Source: Acidimicrobiia bacterium (GTDB taxonomy: Bacteria; Actinomycetota; Acidimicrobiia; Acidimicrobiales; Aldehydirespiratoraceae). Taken from it: 52,947 nt of DNA. Position numbers and translations under genes: made by a program. The first letter of the stretch is position 1; each line of letters begins with the position of its first letter. The notes beneath the pieces were generated by a model. It made no database searches, was not told where the DNA came from, and saw only the letters and a program-made list of their open reading frames with translations. Below, piece after piece: positions 1-9,456 of the stretch. The stretch spans positions 3,762-56,708 of the forward strand of contig JAGWAO010000010.1 of the NCBI GenBank assembly GCA_021296315.1, given 5' to 3'.

Positions 1-88
1 GCCGTTGGGCGAAGTCACGAGCCGCCTCCCGCGCTGTGGGAGCCGTTGGGCGAAGTCACGAGCCGCCTCCCGCGCTGTGCGAGCCGTT
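1..88. repeat. 41-bp tandem duplication at a stop/start junction
   Basis: Positions 1-41 and 42-82 are the same 41-bp unit with one mismatch near the end, and the first six bases of a third unit follow at 83-88. On the minus strand each unit carries the last codons of the SNF2 gene, its TGA stop and an overlapping GTG. The period is not a multiple of three, so the duplication inserts a short closed frame between the SNF2 gene and whatever follows beyond the window. Confidence 0.9.
15..59 (-). other. relay mini-ORF (14 codons) after the SNF2 gene
   Basis: A GTG at 57-59 overlaps the SNF2 stop (GTGA). It opens a 14-codon frame, MTSPNGSHSAGGGS, whose TGA at 15-17 overlaps another GTG at 16-18. 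The second GTG starts with the same codons and would open the next gene, which lies outside the window. The peptide largely repeats the SNF2 C-terminus because it comes from the 41-bp duplication. Translation is not shown; the claim rests on the double GTGA overlap. Confidence 0.4.
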
Positions 89-3000
89 CTCGCCGTTGTC
101 GTCGACGAGCAGCAGGTCCTGATCGATGCCCAGCGCGGCCCGCAGCTGATCGCTGTTGAGGTCACCCACCGAGGACGACTTGGGCAGCACCATGTCGGCG
201 ATGCGGCGCTTGCCCGCCACGACCTCCTCGACCCTCTCGTCGACCGTTCCGGGGCATACCAGACGGTGGCACACCACCGTGTTGCGCTGGCCGATGCGCC
301 AGGCGCGGTCGCGGGCCTGATCCTCCACCGCCGGGTTCCACCAGCGGTCGTAGAGCACCACATGGTTGGCCGCGGTCAGGTTCAGTCCGGTTCCGCCCGC
401 CTTGAGCGACAGCACCAGGGCCCCGGCTCCCCGGCCCTTCTGGAACGACTGCACCAGGCGGTCGCGGGCGCCGCGGGCCAGCCCGCCGTGATAACAGCTG
501 ATGTCCAGCCCGGTCTGCTCGCTGAGATGGGCTGCCAGCCGCTCGCCCCAGGTTGCGAAGTGGGTGAAGATCAGCATCCGCTCCCCGGCCGCGAAGACCT
601 GGCCCATGATCTGCTCCAGCCGGGCCAGCTTGCCCGAGCGCCCGTCCAGCGGGCCGCCGTCGTCCTCGTAGTTGACCGGATGGTTGCAGATCTGCTTGAG
701 GGCGGTGATGGCGGCCAGGACCGCTCCCTTGCGCTCCGGAGCGGCCTCGACCCCCTCGACTTGGGTTCGAGCGACCAACTCGTCGAGCACCGCCTGGTAG
801 AGCCCGATCTGCTCGGCGGTCATCGTGCAGTGGTCGAGCTCGTCGATACGGTCGGGCAGCTCGGCGGCGATGGCCGGCTCGGCCTTGGTCCGGCGGAAGA
901 CGAGGATGCCGTTGAGCGCGGCCAGCGCGCCCTCTCCGGCTGCGGCCGCCTTGGGCATTGCCGCCGCTGGTGGAGTCGTGAGAGCCTGCGATCCGTTGGA
1001 GGACTCCGACCCGTTGGATCCCGCAGCGCCGTCGGGGCTCTCTTCGGGCTGCTTGGAAACCCTCGACATCTCCGCGATGAACCGGTTGCGGGCCCCGAGC
1101 AGGCCCGGGTTGCAGAAGTCCATGATGGCCCACAGGTCGCCCAAGCCGTTCTCGATGGGGGTGCCGGTCAGCGTGACCCGGCAGCGAGCATCGAGGCGGC
1201 GGAGTTGCTGGGCGGTCTCGCTGGCCGGGTTCTTGATGGCCTGCGCCTCGTCGAGGACCACCGTCGACCACTCGACCTTCTCGAGCACATCCAGGTCGCG
1301 CATGGCCGTGCCGTAGGTGGACACCACCAGATCGGCGCCCTTGACCATGGCCGGCACCCGTTCGGCGGGCGTGCGGCTGGGACCGTGATGGACGACGACG
1401 CGCAGACCCGGCACGAAGCGCCGCGCCTCTGACGCCCAGTTGCCCACCACCGCGGGCGGTGCAGCCACCAGCGAGGGGCCGTTGCCGCGCGTGAGGTAGA
1501 TGTGGGCCAGCATGGTCGGGGTCTTGCCCAGGCCCATGTCGAGGGCCAGGCAGCCGCCCAGGCCGGCCTGCTCCAGGAAGCCCAGCCAGACCAGGGCGTC
1601 GGCCTGGTAGGTCCGCAGTGTCCCGTTGAAGCCGTCCGGTTTGGTAGGGAGTTCCGCGGGTATGTGGCCAGCGCTGCTGAGCAGCTCGGCGGCCCAGCCC
1701 TCCCCCGCGATCATCGTGCCCCCGGCCAGGGGCGATCCCTCCAAGCCGAGGGCGTGGCGCAGCATGTCGGCGCCGGTCAACCGGGTCATGTCGGCCCGCT
1801 CGGACAGCGCGGCCGCGGCCTCGTTCAGGTCGGCCCGGTCCAACTCCACCCAACGTCCCCGGCTCTTCACCAGGGGTCGGGCCTGGGTGGCCAGGTCGCG
1901 GATCTCGGCTGCGGTGAGTTCGACGTCGTCGAAGGCGGCCGACCAGCGCACGTCTGCGAGCTGGCGGGCTCCCACGACGGTCTCCTGGGCCTCGACCGAT
2001 GTGAGGCGCAGGGACGGCTTGGGCCGCCGGCGCGACAGCGCCGGGACCCGCACGTCGTATCCGACGGCCTGCAGGACATGACCCGTCCCGGTCATCAGCT
2101 GCCAGGCCTCGTCGGCGTTGAGGATCACTTCTCCCCGCCGCCGCCCCCCGAGCCGCACCAGCTCCGGGAAGAGCCTCTCGAGGCGCGACATCTGGTGCTT
2201 CACTGCCTGGCGTCTGGTCCGCGACGCGATGACCAGGGCCCGCTCCACCGGTTGCAGCTCGCCCGCGCTCGACTCCGACAGCACCGACAGGTGCCACGCC
2301 CCGATGTCGTCGGGAGGATCGAGCTGCACGATCAGGCGCAGACGGCGGTCGTAGGACTCGGTTACCGGTCGGGCCCACTGATCCAGGCGGCGTGTCAGGT
2401 CGGCGGCATGCCGGCTCGGGACGTCGAAGGGAGTGCCGTCGAGCTTGGCCAGGGCCGTCTCGGCCACGTCGGCCTTGGTGCGGGGGACGGGCGGCGGCGC
2501 GGGCGCTTCGAGACGCTCGGCTGCGTCGGTGGCTATGGCGTCGACGATGTCGGCCAGCGCCGCCTGGGTGAAGGCATTGGCGTCCCGCTGGTTCTCGAAC
2601 GCAGCTGCAGCTCCGGGCAGCGATTCTGCCAGGGCGGCGATGACGTCGGATTCCACCAGCGCGGGGACCCAGCGCACTACGTAGGTGGCACTGTCGGAGC
2701 GCGCCGCGGCTGCGCCGTTGGAGCCGTCACCTACAGGTTCGTCCAGTCGGTAGCGACGGCGGACCTTCTTGAGCTGGGGAACCATACGTCCCTGCGCCGC
2801 GAGCCGCACCGCCAGCGCGGCCACCAGGCCCAGCCACGACACGCTGGCTCCGATTCCGTCCTGCTCGGCCGCCTCGCCAAGGGCGACGAGCCACCCTAGG
2901 CAACTCTCGATCGGTGCCGACACCGTTTCGGCCCGCGTCCCGCCACCGATCTTCACCGGTCGGTGCTGGCTCCAGTCGACGGTACCGGCCCCGGTGTCGC

Positions 3001-3481
3001 GCAACCGCCGGAGCACGTCTGGTGCGCTCTCGGCGGATCGGCCGGGCCCCGCGGCCCAGGCGATTATCCGCCCCGGCACCCACGACAGCTGCAGCTCGAG
3101 GTGGCCGGTGTCGCGAGGCTCGGGGGAGGCGCCGTTGTCCAACGGCGCCTCTGGCGGCCCTGCCAGGGTCGTCAGCACAGCGTCGATGGCGCGGTAATCC
3201 TCCTCCAGATCGGCGACTATCACGGCGCGCTGGTGTCCCCTCACTGAGGCTCTGACAGCGTCGATGGACTCAGCGACGTCGTCGAGGAGTCGGTAAAGGG
3301 CTCGAACCCACAGCCTGGTGTTGGCCTCCAGGAGCGCCAGGTCCGCGTCGCTGGCCAGGCCATCGACATGGCGGCGCACAGCTTCAGCGAAGTCCTTGGA
3401 CAACGCCAAGTGTGGGTCCAAGGTGGCGGTAGCAGTCGTCGTCACCATTGGGTTGGGAACCAGCCTATCAACATGGTTCAC
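56..3481 (-). CDS. SNF2/RapA-family DNA-dependent ATPase
   Basis: A 1141-residue SNF2-type ATPase, expected to remodel or translocate along DNA rather than to unwind it. The N-terminal ~600 residues match the variable SNF2_N-associated region of bacterial family members. Motif I (MGLGKT) lies near residue 650, the DEAQ Walker B box near 745, a low-complexity Gly/Ser/Asn/Ala linker around 800-850, and the C-terminal helicase half carries FTHFATWGERL (~970), GGTGLNLT (~1030) and RAWRIGQ (~1063). In other actinobacteria this gene is usually followed by a SWIM zinc-finger gene, and the GTGA overlap at the left edge suggests a coupled downstream gene. Start is uncertain: GTG at 3481 or ATG at 3448, neither with a clear ribosome binding site. 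Confidence 0.93.
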   Translation of the reverse strand: MNHVDRLVPNPMVTTTATATLDPHLALSKDFAEAVRRHVDGLASDADLALLEANTRLWVRALYRLLDDVAESIDAVRASVRGHQRAVIVADLEEDYRAIDAVLTTLAGPPEAPLDNGASPEPRDTGHLELQLSWVPGRIIAWAAGPGRSAESAPDVLRRLRDTGAGTVDWSQHRPVKIGGGTRAETVSAPIESCLGWLVALGEAAEQDGIGASVSWLGLVAALAVRLAAQGRMVPQLKKVRRRYRLDEPVGDGSNGAAAARSDSATYVVRWVPALVESDVIAALAESLPGAAAAFENQRDANAFTQAALADIVDAIATDAAERLEAPAPPPVPRTKADVAETALAKLDGTPFDVPSRHAADLTRRLDQWARPVTESYDRRLRLIVQLDPPDDIGAWHLSVLSESSAGELQPVERALVIASRTRRQAVKHQMSRLERLFPELVRLGGRRRGEVILNADEAWQLMTGTGHVLQAVGYDVRVPALSRRRPKPSLRLTSVEAQETVVGARQLADVRWSAAFDDVELTAAEIRDLATQARPLVKSRGRWVELDRADLNEAAAALSERADMTRLTGADMLRHALGLEGSPLAGGTMIAGEGWAAELLSSAGHIPAELPTKPDGFNGTLRTYQADALVWLGFLEQAGLGGCLALDMGLGKTPTMLAHIYLTRGNGPSLVAAPPAVVGNWASEARRFVPGLRVVVHHGPSRTPAERVPAMVKGADLVVSTYGTAMRDLDVLEKVEWSTVVLDEAQAIKNPASETAQQLRRLDARCRVTLTGTPIENGLGDLWAIMDFCNPGLLGARNRFIAEMSRVSKQPEESPDGAAGSNGSESSNGSQALTTPPAAAMPKAAAAGEGALAALNGILVFRRTKAEPAIAAELPDRIDELDHCTMTAEQIGLYQAVLDELVARTQVEGVEAAPERKGAVLAAITALKQICNHPVNYEDDGGPLDGRSGKLARLEQIMGQVFAAGERMLIFTHFATWGERLAAHLSEQTGLDISCYHGGLARGARDRLVQSFQKGRGAGALVLSLKAGGTGLNLTAANHVVLYDRWWNPAVEDQARDRAWRIGQRNTVVCHRLVCPGTVDERVEEVVAGKRRIADMVLPKSSSVGDLNSDQLRAALGIDQDLLLVDDNGENGSHSAGGGS

Positions 3482-3526
3482 GGATCAGGCTCGCGGCGAT
3501 CGGGCTCGCGGGGATCAGGCTCGCTT
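3482..3526. repeat. three imperfect 15-bp tandem repeats
   Basis: Three adjacent 15-bp units of the form (G/C)GATC(A/G)GGCTCGC plus two bases fill the spacer between the SNF2 start and the oxidoreductase stop, and the last unit supplies the final codons (Arg-Ala-stop) of the oxidoreductase. Confidence 0.7.
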
Positions 3527-6500
3527 CAATTCGGATCGCATCCTGTCGATCCCGGCCATCTTGAGGTGCTCGTAGCCCCGTACCATCTCCGGCAGCGCGG
3601 CTCGGGCGAGCACGGCTTCGTAGCAGCCGGGGTCCAACGTCGCGAGGTCGGATGTGATGGCGGCGCGGTACTTCGGAGGCAGGGACCGCTCCGCCCGCCG
3701 CACCGCGGTGTATCCGAACACGTCGAAGGGAGTGCCCCGCAAGCCGCGCATGGAGGCCAGCAGCCGTATGGCCGGCGTCCACGACACCGGCACCGAGATC
3801 TTCGACTTCATGCCGAGGGCCCGCAGGATCGGCGGGTGCAGCCTCCAGGCCAGCCTCCCGGAGGTGGTTGCGGCCCGCCGGCGGGCCTCGGCGGTGGCCT
3901 CGGGGTCGAGCATCAGCCTAGCCACCTCGTACTCGTCCTTGTAGGCCAGCAGCTTGAAGTAGCCCCGGGCCGCGGCTCGGGCCAGCCGTCCCGACCCGTC
4001 GCCTCGCTCGGCGTCGGCTGCGGCCACGGCCTCCACGAAGTCGAGATGTTTGCGGGCCAGCTTCGGCGACTGGTAGGCGCAGAGTTCCTTCGCCATCAGC
4101 TCCAGGTCGACGGGACCCCGGTAGCCGTCCTCGGAGCCGGCCCCGCCGGCTGTGGTCCCGTCGAAGCCGGCGGCACCGGCCAAGTGCCTCACCCTGGCCG
4201 CGAGCCGCTCGTCGAGTTCGGGCAGTCCGTCGCGGCGGGCCGACCCGGAGGCGGCCGCAGTCTCCACGGTCTCGGGCCGAGCCACCATGGCCCTGCCCCA
4301 CCGGAACGCCTCGATGTTGCTTCTCGTCGCCACGCCGTTGAGCTCGATGGCCTGCTCCACCGACCACGGCGACAGCGGCAGCGCGCCGGCCTGCACCGCC
4401 ATTCCCACCACGAACACGTTGGCCGTCACCGAGTTGCCCAGGAGGGCCTCGGTGAGGGCTTGGGCGTCGGCCCAGTGGCGGCAGTCGGCCCGGGTGACCG
4501 ACGCGATCACGGCCTCCAGCTCGGCAGGCTCCGGCATGGCCCGTTCCGGGTGCGCGACTATCGCTCCCGTAGGGGTCTGCGAGGTCGAGCCGACCACCAC
4601 GGTGCGCTCCGGGTCGGCCCTGCTCATGCCCGACGGCGACGCCGCCCCCAGCTGGTCGAAGGCCAGCAGCACGTCGGCCTGGCCCTCGCCGAGGCGGTTG
4701 CTGGCCGCCTCGTCGCCCCGGTACAGACGCAGATCGCTCACCACCGGTCCGGCCTTCTGGGAGAGCCCGATCTGGTCGAGGCCCCGCACCCCGTAACCGT
4801 CGAACATGGCCGCGGTCCCGATCACCTGGCTCACCGTGACCACGCCGGTGCCGCCAATGCCGACGATGCGGACCGACAGGTCGTCGGTGGGGACGGTAGG
4901 CGCAGGGTCGCCCAGATCGGTGGGCGCGGGCCCCGCCGGGCCGCTCGGGGCGCCCGCCGGGACCCGGTCCTGCCCGGTGATGCGGTGCAGCCACGACCGC
5001 AGGCGCCCGGGCCGGGTCACGGTCATGAACGACGGGCAGTCGCCCTCCAGGCACGAGAAGTCCAGGTTGCATGTCGTCTGGTCGATGCGGGTCTTTCGCC
5101 CGAAGGCGGTCTCCACCGGCTGAACCGACAGGCAGTTGCTGATCGAGGCGCAGTCCCCGCAGCCCTCGCAGATCCGCTCGTTGATGAACACCCGCTGGCG
5201 GGGCACGGCCACCGTGCCGCGCTTGCGCCCCCGCCGGGCCTCGGCTGCGCACTGCTGGTCGTGTATGAGGACGGTCACGCCGCCGATGCGGGCCAGCAGA
5301 TCGTGGGCCTCCATCAGCCGGCTGCGGGGCCAGACGTCCACGCCCTCGGGCAGGTCGGCGTCGCGGTAGCGGGCGATGTCGTCGGTAGTCACCAGCACCC
5401 GGGCCGCTCCCTGGGCCAGCAGAACCCGGCACACCTCGGCCACTCCCAGCATGCCTTGCGGGTCCTGGCCCCCGGTCATGGCCACCGTGCGGTTCCACAG
5501 CAGCTTGTAAGTGACATCGGCGCCGGCTGCGATCGCGCCTTGGATGGCGAGTTGGCCGCTGTGGAAGTAGGTGCCGTCACCGATGTTCTGGAAGATGTGC
5601 GGCGTCTCGACGAACGGGGCCATGCCGATCCACTGGGCCCCCTCCTGGCCCATGCAGGTGAGCCCCACGATGTCGCCGAAGCCGTCGGAGTCCATCAGCA
5701 GGGTCATCGTGTGGCAGCCGATCCCAGCGCCGACGGCGGCGCCATCGGGGACCTTGGTCGAGCGGTTGTGGGGGCATCCCGAACAGAAGTAGGGCGTGCG
5801 GGCCACGCCCTCCTTCAGCGGGATCAGCTCGCGATGCGGCTGTTCGGGCGCGAGGCGGTGGCCGATGCGATCGGACAGGCGGCGGCGTAGCGGTTGCAGC
5901 AGGTCGTCGGCGGTGAGGCCCCCGTGGCCGGGCAGCAGCATGGTGTCGTGCTCGTCGAACTTGCCCGTCACCAACGGTCGTCGGGGCTCGTTGTAGAGGG
6001 CGTCCTTCATGAGCGACTCGATGTTGGGCTGCTTCTCCTCCACCACGAAGATCTCCACGAGACCTCGGGCGAAGTGGCGGGCCCGCTGGGGGCTGAACGG
6101 GATGGGCATGTGCATGCACATGAGCCGGATGCCGGCCGCGGCGATCTCGGAGTCGTCGGCCAGTCCCAGCCGGCGCAGGGCCTCGCGCAGCTCCCGGTAG
6201 GTGATCCCCGAGGCCACGATCCCGATCCAGGCGTCGGATGGGTTGACGGTGGCGTGGTTGAGCTGGTTGAGGGCCGCGTACTCGATGGCCAGCGGGTGCC
6301 GGACCTCGTAGATCTCCCGCTCGGCGTCGACTGTCTCGGGGGTCAGCAGCCTGCCGTCGGGGGTGTGGACATAGGGCTCGCCGTCGATGGTGGGGATGAC
6401 GGGGTCAACCCGGCGGGGATCGAGGTACACCGTCCCCGAGCCGTCGGCCACATCGGCCACGATCTTGAGGCTGGTCCACAGACCGGTGGCCCTCGACAGG

Positions 6501-7066
6501 TACACCGCGTGGCGGCCGAGGTCCAGCGCCTCGCGCGGCGTCCCCGGGTAGAGCACCGGGATGTGCTTGTCGGCGAGGGTTCCCGCCGACGACGACGGGA
6601 TGGTCGAACTCTTGGCTGCGGGGTCGTCGCCCGCGATCACCACCGCACCGCCGCGGGGGTCCGAGCCGGCGAACACCGCGTGGCGGAGTGCGTCCCCGGC
6701 GCGGTCCACGCCCGGCGCCTTGCCGTAGAAGATGCCGAGAACGCCGTCGTAGCGCGAGTCGGGGCGGAGCGAGGCCAGCTGGGATCCCATCACCGCGGTG
6801 GCCGCCTGCTCCTCGTTGAGGGCCGGGGCCAACACGATGGGCAGGTCCGGGGCCTGCTCGATCGCCCTGCTCAAGTCACCGTCGTAGCCGCCGACGGGAG
6901 AGCCCGGGTAGCCGCTGACGAAGGCCGCGGTCTGCAGCCCCGCGTGCCGGTCGGCCCGCAGCTGTTCGATCGGCAGCCGGGCCAGCGCCTGCAGTCCCGT
7001 CATGAACACCGTCCCGGAGTCGTCGGTGTACCGGGTGGACAGGCGGTACGTGTCAGCGACGGTCAA
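3515..7066 (-). CDS. indolepyruvate:ferredoxin oxidoreductase, fused alpha/beta-type
   Basis: A 1183-residue fused indolepyruvate ferredoxin oxidoreductase, which decarboxylates aryl-pyruvates (or related 2-oxo acids) with thiamine diphosphate and CoA and passes electrons to ferredoxin in the cytoplasm. The order is an N-terminal pyrimidine-binding part (GYPGSPVGGYD near residue 50), a thiamine-diphosphate domain with YFCSGCPHNRS (~425) and CMGQEGAQW, a ferredoxin-type iron-sulfur region with ICEGCGDC and a further CLEGDC (~630-680), and a C-terminal gamma-like domain starting GIGGTGVVTVSQ (~735). The TTG start is supported by GGAGGT five bases upstream (7072-7077). It stands alone after the his operon and a hairpin. 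The exact 2-oxo acid cannot be read from the sequence. Confidence 0.93.
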   Translation of the reverse strand: MTVADTYRLSTRYTDDSGTVFMTGLQALARLPIEQLRADRHAGLQTAAFVSGYPGSPVGGYDGDLSRAIEQAPDLPIVLAPALNEEQAATAVMGSQLASLRPDSRYDGVLGIFYGKAPGVDRAGDALRHAVFAGSDPRGGAVVIAGDDPAAKSSTIPSSSAGTLADKHIPVLYPGTPREALDLGRHAVYLSRATGLWTSLKIVADVADGSGTVYLDPRRVDPVIPTIDGEPYVHTPDGRLLTPETVDAEREIYEVRHPLAIEYAALNQLNHATVNPSDAWIGIVASGITYRELREALRRLGLADDSEIAAAGIRLMCMHMPIPFSPQRARHFARGLVEIFVVEEKQPNIESLMKDALYNEPRRPLVTGKFDEHDTMLLPGHGGLTADDLLQPLRRRLSDRIGHRLAPEQPHRELIPLKEGVARTPYFCSGCPHNRSTKVPDGAAVGAGIGCHTMTLLMDSDGFGDIVGLTCMGQEGAQWIGMAPFVETPHIFQNIGDGTYFHSGQLAIQGAIAAGADVTYKLLWNRTVAMTGGQDPQGMLGVAEVCRVLLAQGAARVLVTTDDIARYRDADLPEGVDVWPRSRLMEAHDLLARIGGVTVLIHDQQCAAEARRGRKRGTVAVPRQRVFINERICEGCGDCASISNCLSVQPVETAFGRKTRIDQTTCNLDFSCLEGDCPSFMTVTRPGRLRSWLHRITGQDRVPAGAPSGPAGPAPTDLGDPAPTVPTDDLSVRIVGIGGTGVVTVSQVIGTAAMFDGYGVRGLDQIGLSQKAGPVVSDLRLYRGDEAASNRLGEGQADVLLAFDQLGAASPSGMSRADPERTVVVGSTSQTPTGAIVAHPERAMPEPAELEAVIASVTRADCRHWADAQALTEALLGNSVTANVFVVGMAVQAGALPLSPWSVEQAIELNGVATRSNIEAFRWGRAMVARPETVETAAASGSARRDGLPELDERLAARVRHLAGAAGFDGTTAGGAGSEDGYRGPVDLELMAKELCAYQSPKLARKHLDFVEAVAAADAERGDGSGRLARAAARGYFKLLAYKDEYEVARLMLDPEATAEARRRAATTSGRLAWRLHPPILRALGMKSKISVPVSWTPAIRLLASMRGLRGTPFDVFGYTAVRRAERSLPPKYRAAITSDLATLDPGCYEAVLARAALPEMVRGYEHLKMAGIDRMRSELKRA

Positions 7067-7197
7067 GGACGACCTCCAGGCGTCAGCGGTCGAAGCGGTG
7101 GCGCGGCAGCGACCCTAGTGCGCCGCAGGGCCCTGTGGAAGAGGCGATCCGCGAACCGCCGTTGGCGCGCTATGGGCAATTCGCTCCCGATGGTGGT

Positions 7198-7272
7198 GGG
7201 TTCCGGCCGGCGGGTCCTGTCGCAGGGCCCGTTCGGCCGACGGGCTTCGCCCATTCTCGGCCGCCGGAACCC
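7198..7272 (-). terminator. hairpin region downstream of the his operon
   Basis: Within the 236-bp spacer between hisF and the oxidoreductase, GGGTTCCGGC (7198-7207) pairs perfectly with GCCGGAACCC (7263-7272), and a second hairpin GCCCGT/ACGGGC (7227-7232/7240-7245) lies in the loop. There is no T-run, so intrinsic termination is an inference. No gene is supported in this spacer. Confidence 0.45.
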
Positions 7273-7302
7273 GGCGCCACCCACCGGCCTGGCGTGTCGC
7301 GC

Positions 7303-8070
7303 CTAGGCGGGGCGGACGGCTATTCCGGCTGCGGCCATGCGGGTCTTGGCTTCGGCGATCGTGTGTTCTCCGTAGTGGAAGATGCTGGCGGCCAGCACCG
7401 CGTCGGCCTTGCCCTCGATGACACCATCAACCAGATGGTCCAGATTGCCCACTCCCCCGCTGGCTATGACCGGTATGCCCACCGTGCTCGCAACCCTCGA
7501 TGTCAAGTTCAGCTCGAAGCCTTTCTTGGTGCCGTCCCGATCCATTGACGTGAGGAGGATCTCGCCGGCGCCGAGACGCTCGGCCTCGGTTGCCCACACC
7601 AGCGCGTCGATACCGGTCCGGGTGCGTCCTCCGTGAGTGAAGACTTCGTAGCCGCTCGGCGCCGCGGTCGAGCTGCGGGCGTCGATGGCGACCACGCAGC
7701 ACTGGGCGCCGAACTCCCGGCTGATCTCCCGCACCAACTCTGGGCGGCGGACTGCTGCCGTGTTGACGCTGACCTTGTCCGCGCCCGCCCGCAGCAGGCG
7801 GCGGGCGTCGTCGAGGGTGCGGATGCCACCGCCGATGGTGAACGGTATGAACACCCCATCGGCTACCGCCCGGGCCATGGCCACGGTGGTGTCTCGGCGG
7901 TCAGACGAGGCGGTGATATCCAGGAACACGAGCTCATCGGCACCTTCGGAGTCGTAGCGGGCGGCCAGCTCGACCGGGTCGCCGGCGTCGCGGATGTCCA
8001 CGAAGTTGATCCCCTTCACTACTCGTCCGGCGTCTACGTCGAGGCAGGGGATGACCCGAGCTACCCGCAT
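7303..8070 (-). CDS. hisF: imidazole glycerol phosphate synthase, cyclase subunit
   Basis: A 255-residue (beta/alpha)8 barrel that closes the imidazole ring from PRFAR and ammonia delivered by HisH, giving imidazole glycerol phosphate and AICAR. The N-terminus [20 protein letters not shown], the first-half phosphate loop ([17 protein letters not shown]) and the second-half [15 protein letters not shown] are typical, and the catalytic aspartates are at CLDVD and near [10 protein letters not shown]. The ATG at 8070 follows the hisA stop by one base, so translation is probably coupled. It is the last gene of the his operon, and a hairpin follows. The frame stays open upstream into hisA, but the family length fits the start given. 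Confidence 0.96.
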   Translation of the reverse strand: MRVARVIPCLDVDAGRVVKGINFVDIRDAGDPVELAARYDSEGADELVFLDITASSDRRDTTVAMARAVADGVFIPFTIGGGIRTLDDARRLLRAGADKVSVNTAAVRRPELVREISREFGAQCCVVAIDARSSTAAPSGYEVFTHGGRTRTGIDALVWATEAERLGAGEILLTSMDRDGTKKGFELNLTSRVASTVGIPVIASGGVGNLDHLVDGVIEGKADAVLAASIFHYGEHTIAEAKTRMAAAGIAVRPA

Positions 8071-8071
8071 G

Positions 8072-8815
8072 TCAGATGTTCTTGTCGTCCCCGGCCAGTG
8101 TGGCCACCGCCTGGGCAACCGTGAAGCGGCCCTCGTAGAGCGCGGTGCCCACGACGACACCGCCCAACCGGCGACCGTCGCGACCTTCGAGCCCGGCCAG
8201 GGTCCTCAGATCCGCGAGCCGTCCCACGCCCCCCGAAGCGATGACGGCCACCGCCACCGCATCGAGCACAGATGCGAGCCCCTCGATGTCGGGTCCCCCC
8301 AGCGTTCCGTCGCGGCTGATGTCGGTGACCACGAAGGCGTCCACACCGTCGGTGGCGAAGCTGCGGGCCACATCCAGCACCGGCCGTCCCGAGCCTTGCA
8401 GCCAGCCGTCGGTGGCGACGTCGCCGGCCCGGGCGTCGAGACCGACCGCGATGCGGTGCGATCGGGCCAGATCCCGGACCAGGCCGGGGTCGCGCAGCGC
8501 GGCAGTGCCTAGGACCACCCGATCAACGCCGGCCGCGAACCACGCCTCGGCGGTCGCGGCAGTCCGTACTCCTCCACCGGCCTGGACCGGAACGTCGACC
8601 GCGCCGGCGATGGCTGCCACGACGGCCGCGTTGTCGGGTTGCCCGGACCGGGCCCCGTCGAGGTCCACCACATGGATCCAGCCCGCGCCCTGGCCCGCGA
8701 AGTCAACGGCCCGGGCGACCGGGTCGTCGTCGTAGACGGTCTCGGCGCCGTAGTCGCCCTGGTGCAGGCGCACGCAGCGACCGCCGCGGATGTCCACTGC
8801 GCCGAACAGTTGCAT
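8072..8815 (-). CDS. hisA: ProFAR isomerase
   Basis: A 247-residue phosphoribosylformimino-AICAR-phosphate isomerase of the same barrel fold as His[19 protein letters not shown] opens the barrel with the catalytic Asp, and TDISRDGTL carries the second Asp. The segments [10 protein letters not shown] and [11 protein letters not shown] look like dedicated HisA proteins rather than the bifunctional HisA/TrpF enzyme PriA of streptomycetes and mycobacteria, so a separate trpF would be expected elsewhere (inference). The ATG at 8815 lies five bases after the hisH stop; the longer open frame upstream is a shadow of hisH. Confidence 0.94.
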   Translation of the reverse strand: MQLFGAVDIRGGRCVRLHQGDYGAETVYDDDPVARAVDFAGQGAGWIHVVDLDGARSGQPDNAAVVAAIAGAVDVPVQAGGGVRTAATAEAWFAAGVDRVVLGTAALRDPGLVRDLARSHRIAVGLDARAGDVATDGWLQGSGRPVLDVARSFATDGVDAFVVTDISRDGTLGGPDIEGLASVLDAVAVAVIASGGVGRLADLRTLAGLEGRDGRRLGGVVVGTALYEGRFTVAQAVATLAGDDKNI

Positions 8816-8820
8816 GGCGC

Positions 8821-9456
8821 TCAGACGGAAGCGGCCGGCGCGGAGGCCGTCACGAAGTTGGCCAGGATCTGCAGGCCCACCTCGGATGACTTCTCCGGGT
8901 GGAACTGAGCGGCCCACACGTTGTGGCGGGCCACCGCGGCCACCACCGGGCCGCCGTAGTCGCAGGTGGCCACCACGTCGGATGCGTCTGCCATCTCCGG
9001 GGCCAGCGAGTGGACGAAGTAGGCCCACACCGGGTTGTCCAGACCGTCGAGCATCGGGTGATCGCGGCTGGGCTGGAGCACGTTCCACTGCATCTGCGGG
9101 CGCTTCACCGGTCCCGGGATCCACCGCACCATGCGGTCGAACACGCCCAGCCCTGAGACGCCCGGGGCCTCGTCGGAGCCGGCGAAGAGCACCTGCATCC
9201 CCACGCAGATTCCCATGAACGGCCGACCCGACTGCACGGCGTCGACCGCGGCCGCGTCCAGCCCGGTGCGGCCCAGCGCGGCCATGCAGGGCGCGAAGGC
9301 TCCCACGCCCGGGAGCACCACTCCGTCGGCGGCCTTGATGAGACCGCGGTCCGCGGTGAGCCTCGCGTCGGCTCCGGCATGCTCGAAGCCCTTCTGGGCC
9401 GAGTGCAGGTTGCCGATGCCGTAGTCGAGGATGGCGACGAGCGGTCTGCCCGTCAC
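8821..9456 (-). CDS. hisH: imidazole glycerol phosphate synthase, glutaminase subunit
   Basis: A 211-residue class I glutamine amidotransferase that feeds ammonia to HisF. The nucleophile Cys is in GICVGMQVLF (about residue 83), and the His/Glu pair of the triad in AAQFHPEKSSEVG near the C-terminus. ILDYGIGNLHSAQKGFEHAG and LPGVGAF are also standard. The GTG at 9456 overlaps the TGA of a 12-codon relay mini-ORF rather than the hisB stop itself, and I see no ribosome binding site for it, so it probably depends on ribosomes arriving from upstream. Confidence 0.95.
   Translation of the reverse strand: MTGRPLVAILDYGIGNLHSAQKGFEHAGADARLTADRGLIKAADGVVLPGVGAFAPCMAALGRTGLDAAAVDAVQSGRPFMGICVGMQVLFAGSDEAPGVSGLGVFDRMVRWIPGPVKRPQMQWNVLQPSRDHPMLDGLDNPVWAYFVHSLAPEMADASDVVATCDYGGPVVAAVARHNVWAAQFHPEKSSEVGLQILANFVTASAPAASV

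Noticed and set aside
162-2378. 738-codon open frame in another frame inside the SNF2 gene
   Set aside because: Arg/Gly/Pro-rich shadow without motifs; the SNF2 frame has all helicase motifs.
3368-5890. 840-codon open frame antisense to the oxidoreductase gene
   Set aside because: Product is rich in Gly, Arg, His and Pro with no family resemblance; it is a high-GC shadow of the strongly supported gene on the other strand.
7063-7284. 73-codon frame between hisF and the oxidoreductase gene
   Set aside because: Overlaps the hairpins and has Arg/Pro-rich shadow composition; no start signal.
8072-9124. long form of HisA starting inside hisH
   Set aside because: The extra 100 residues are a hisH shadow; ATG 8815 fits the family length.
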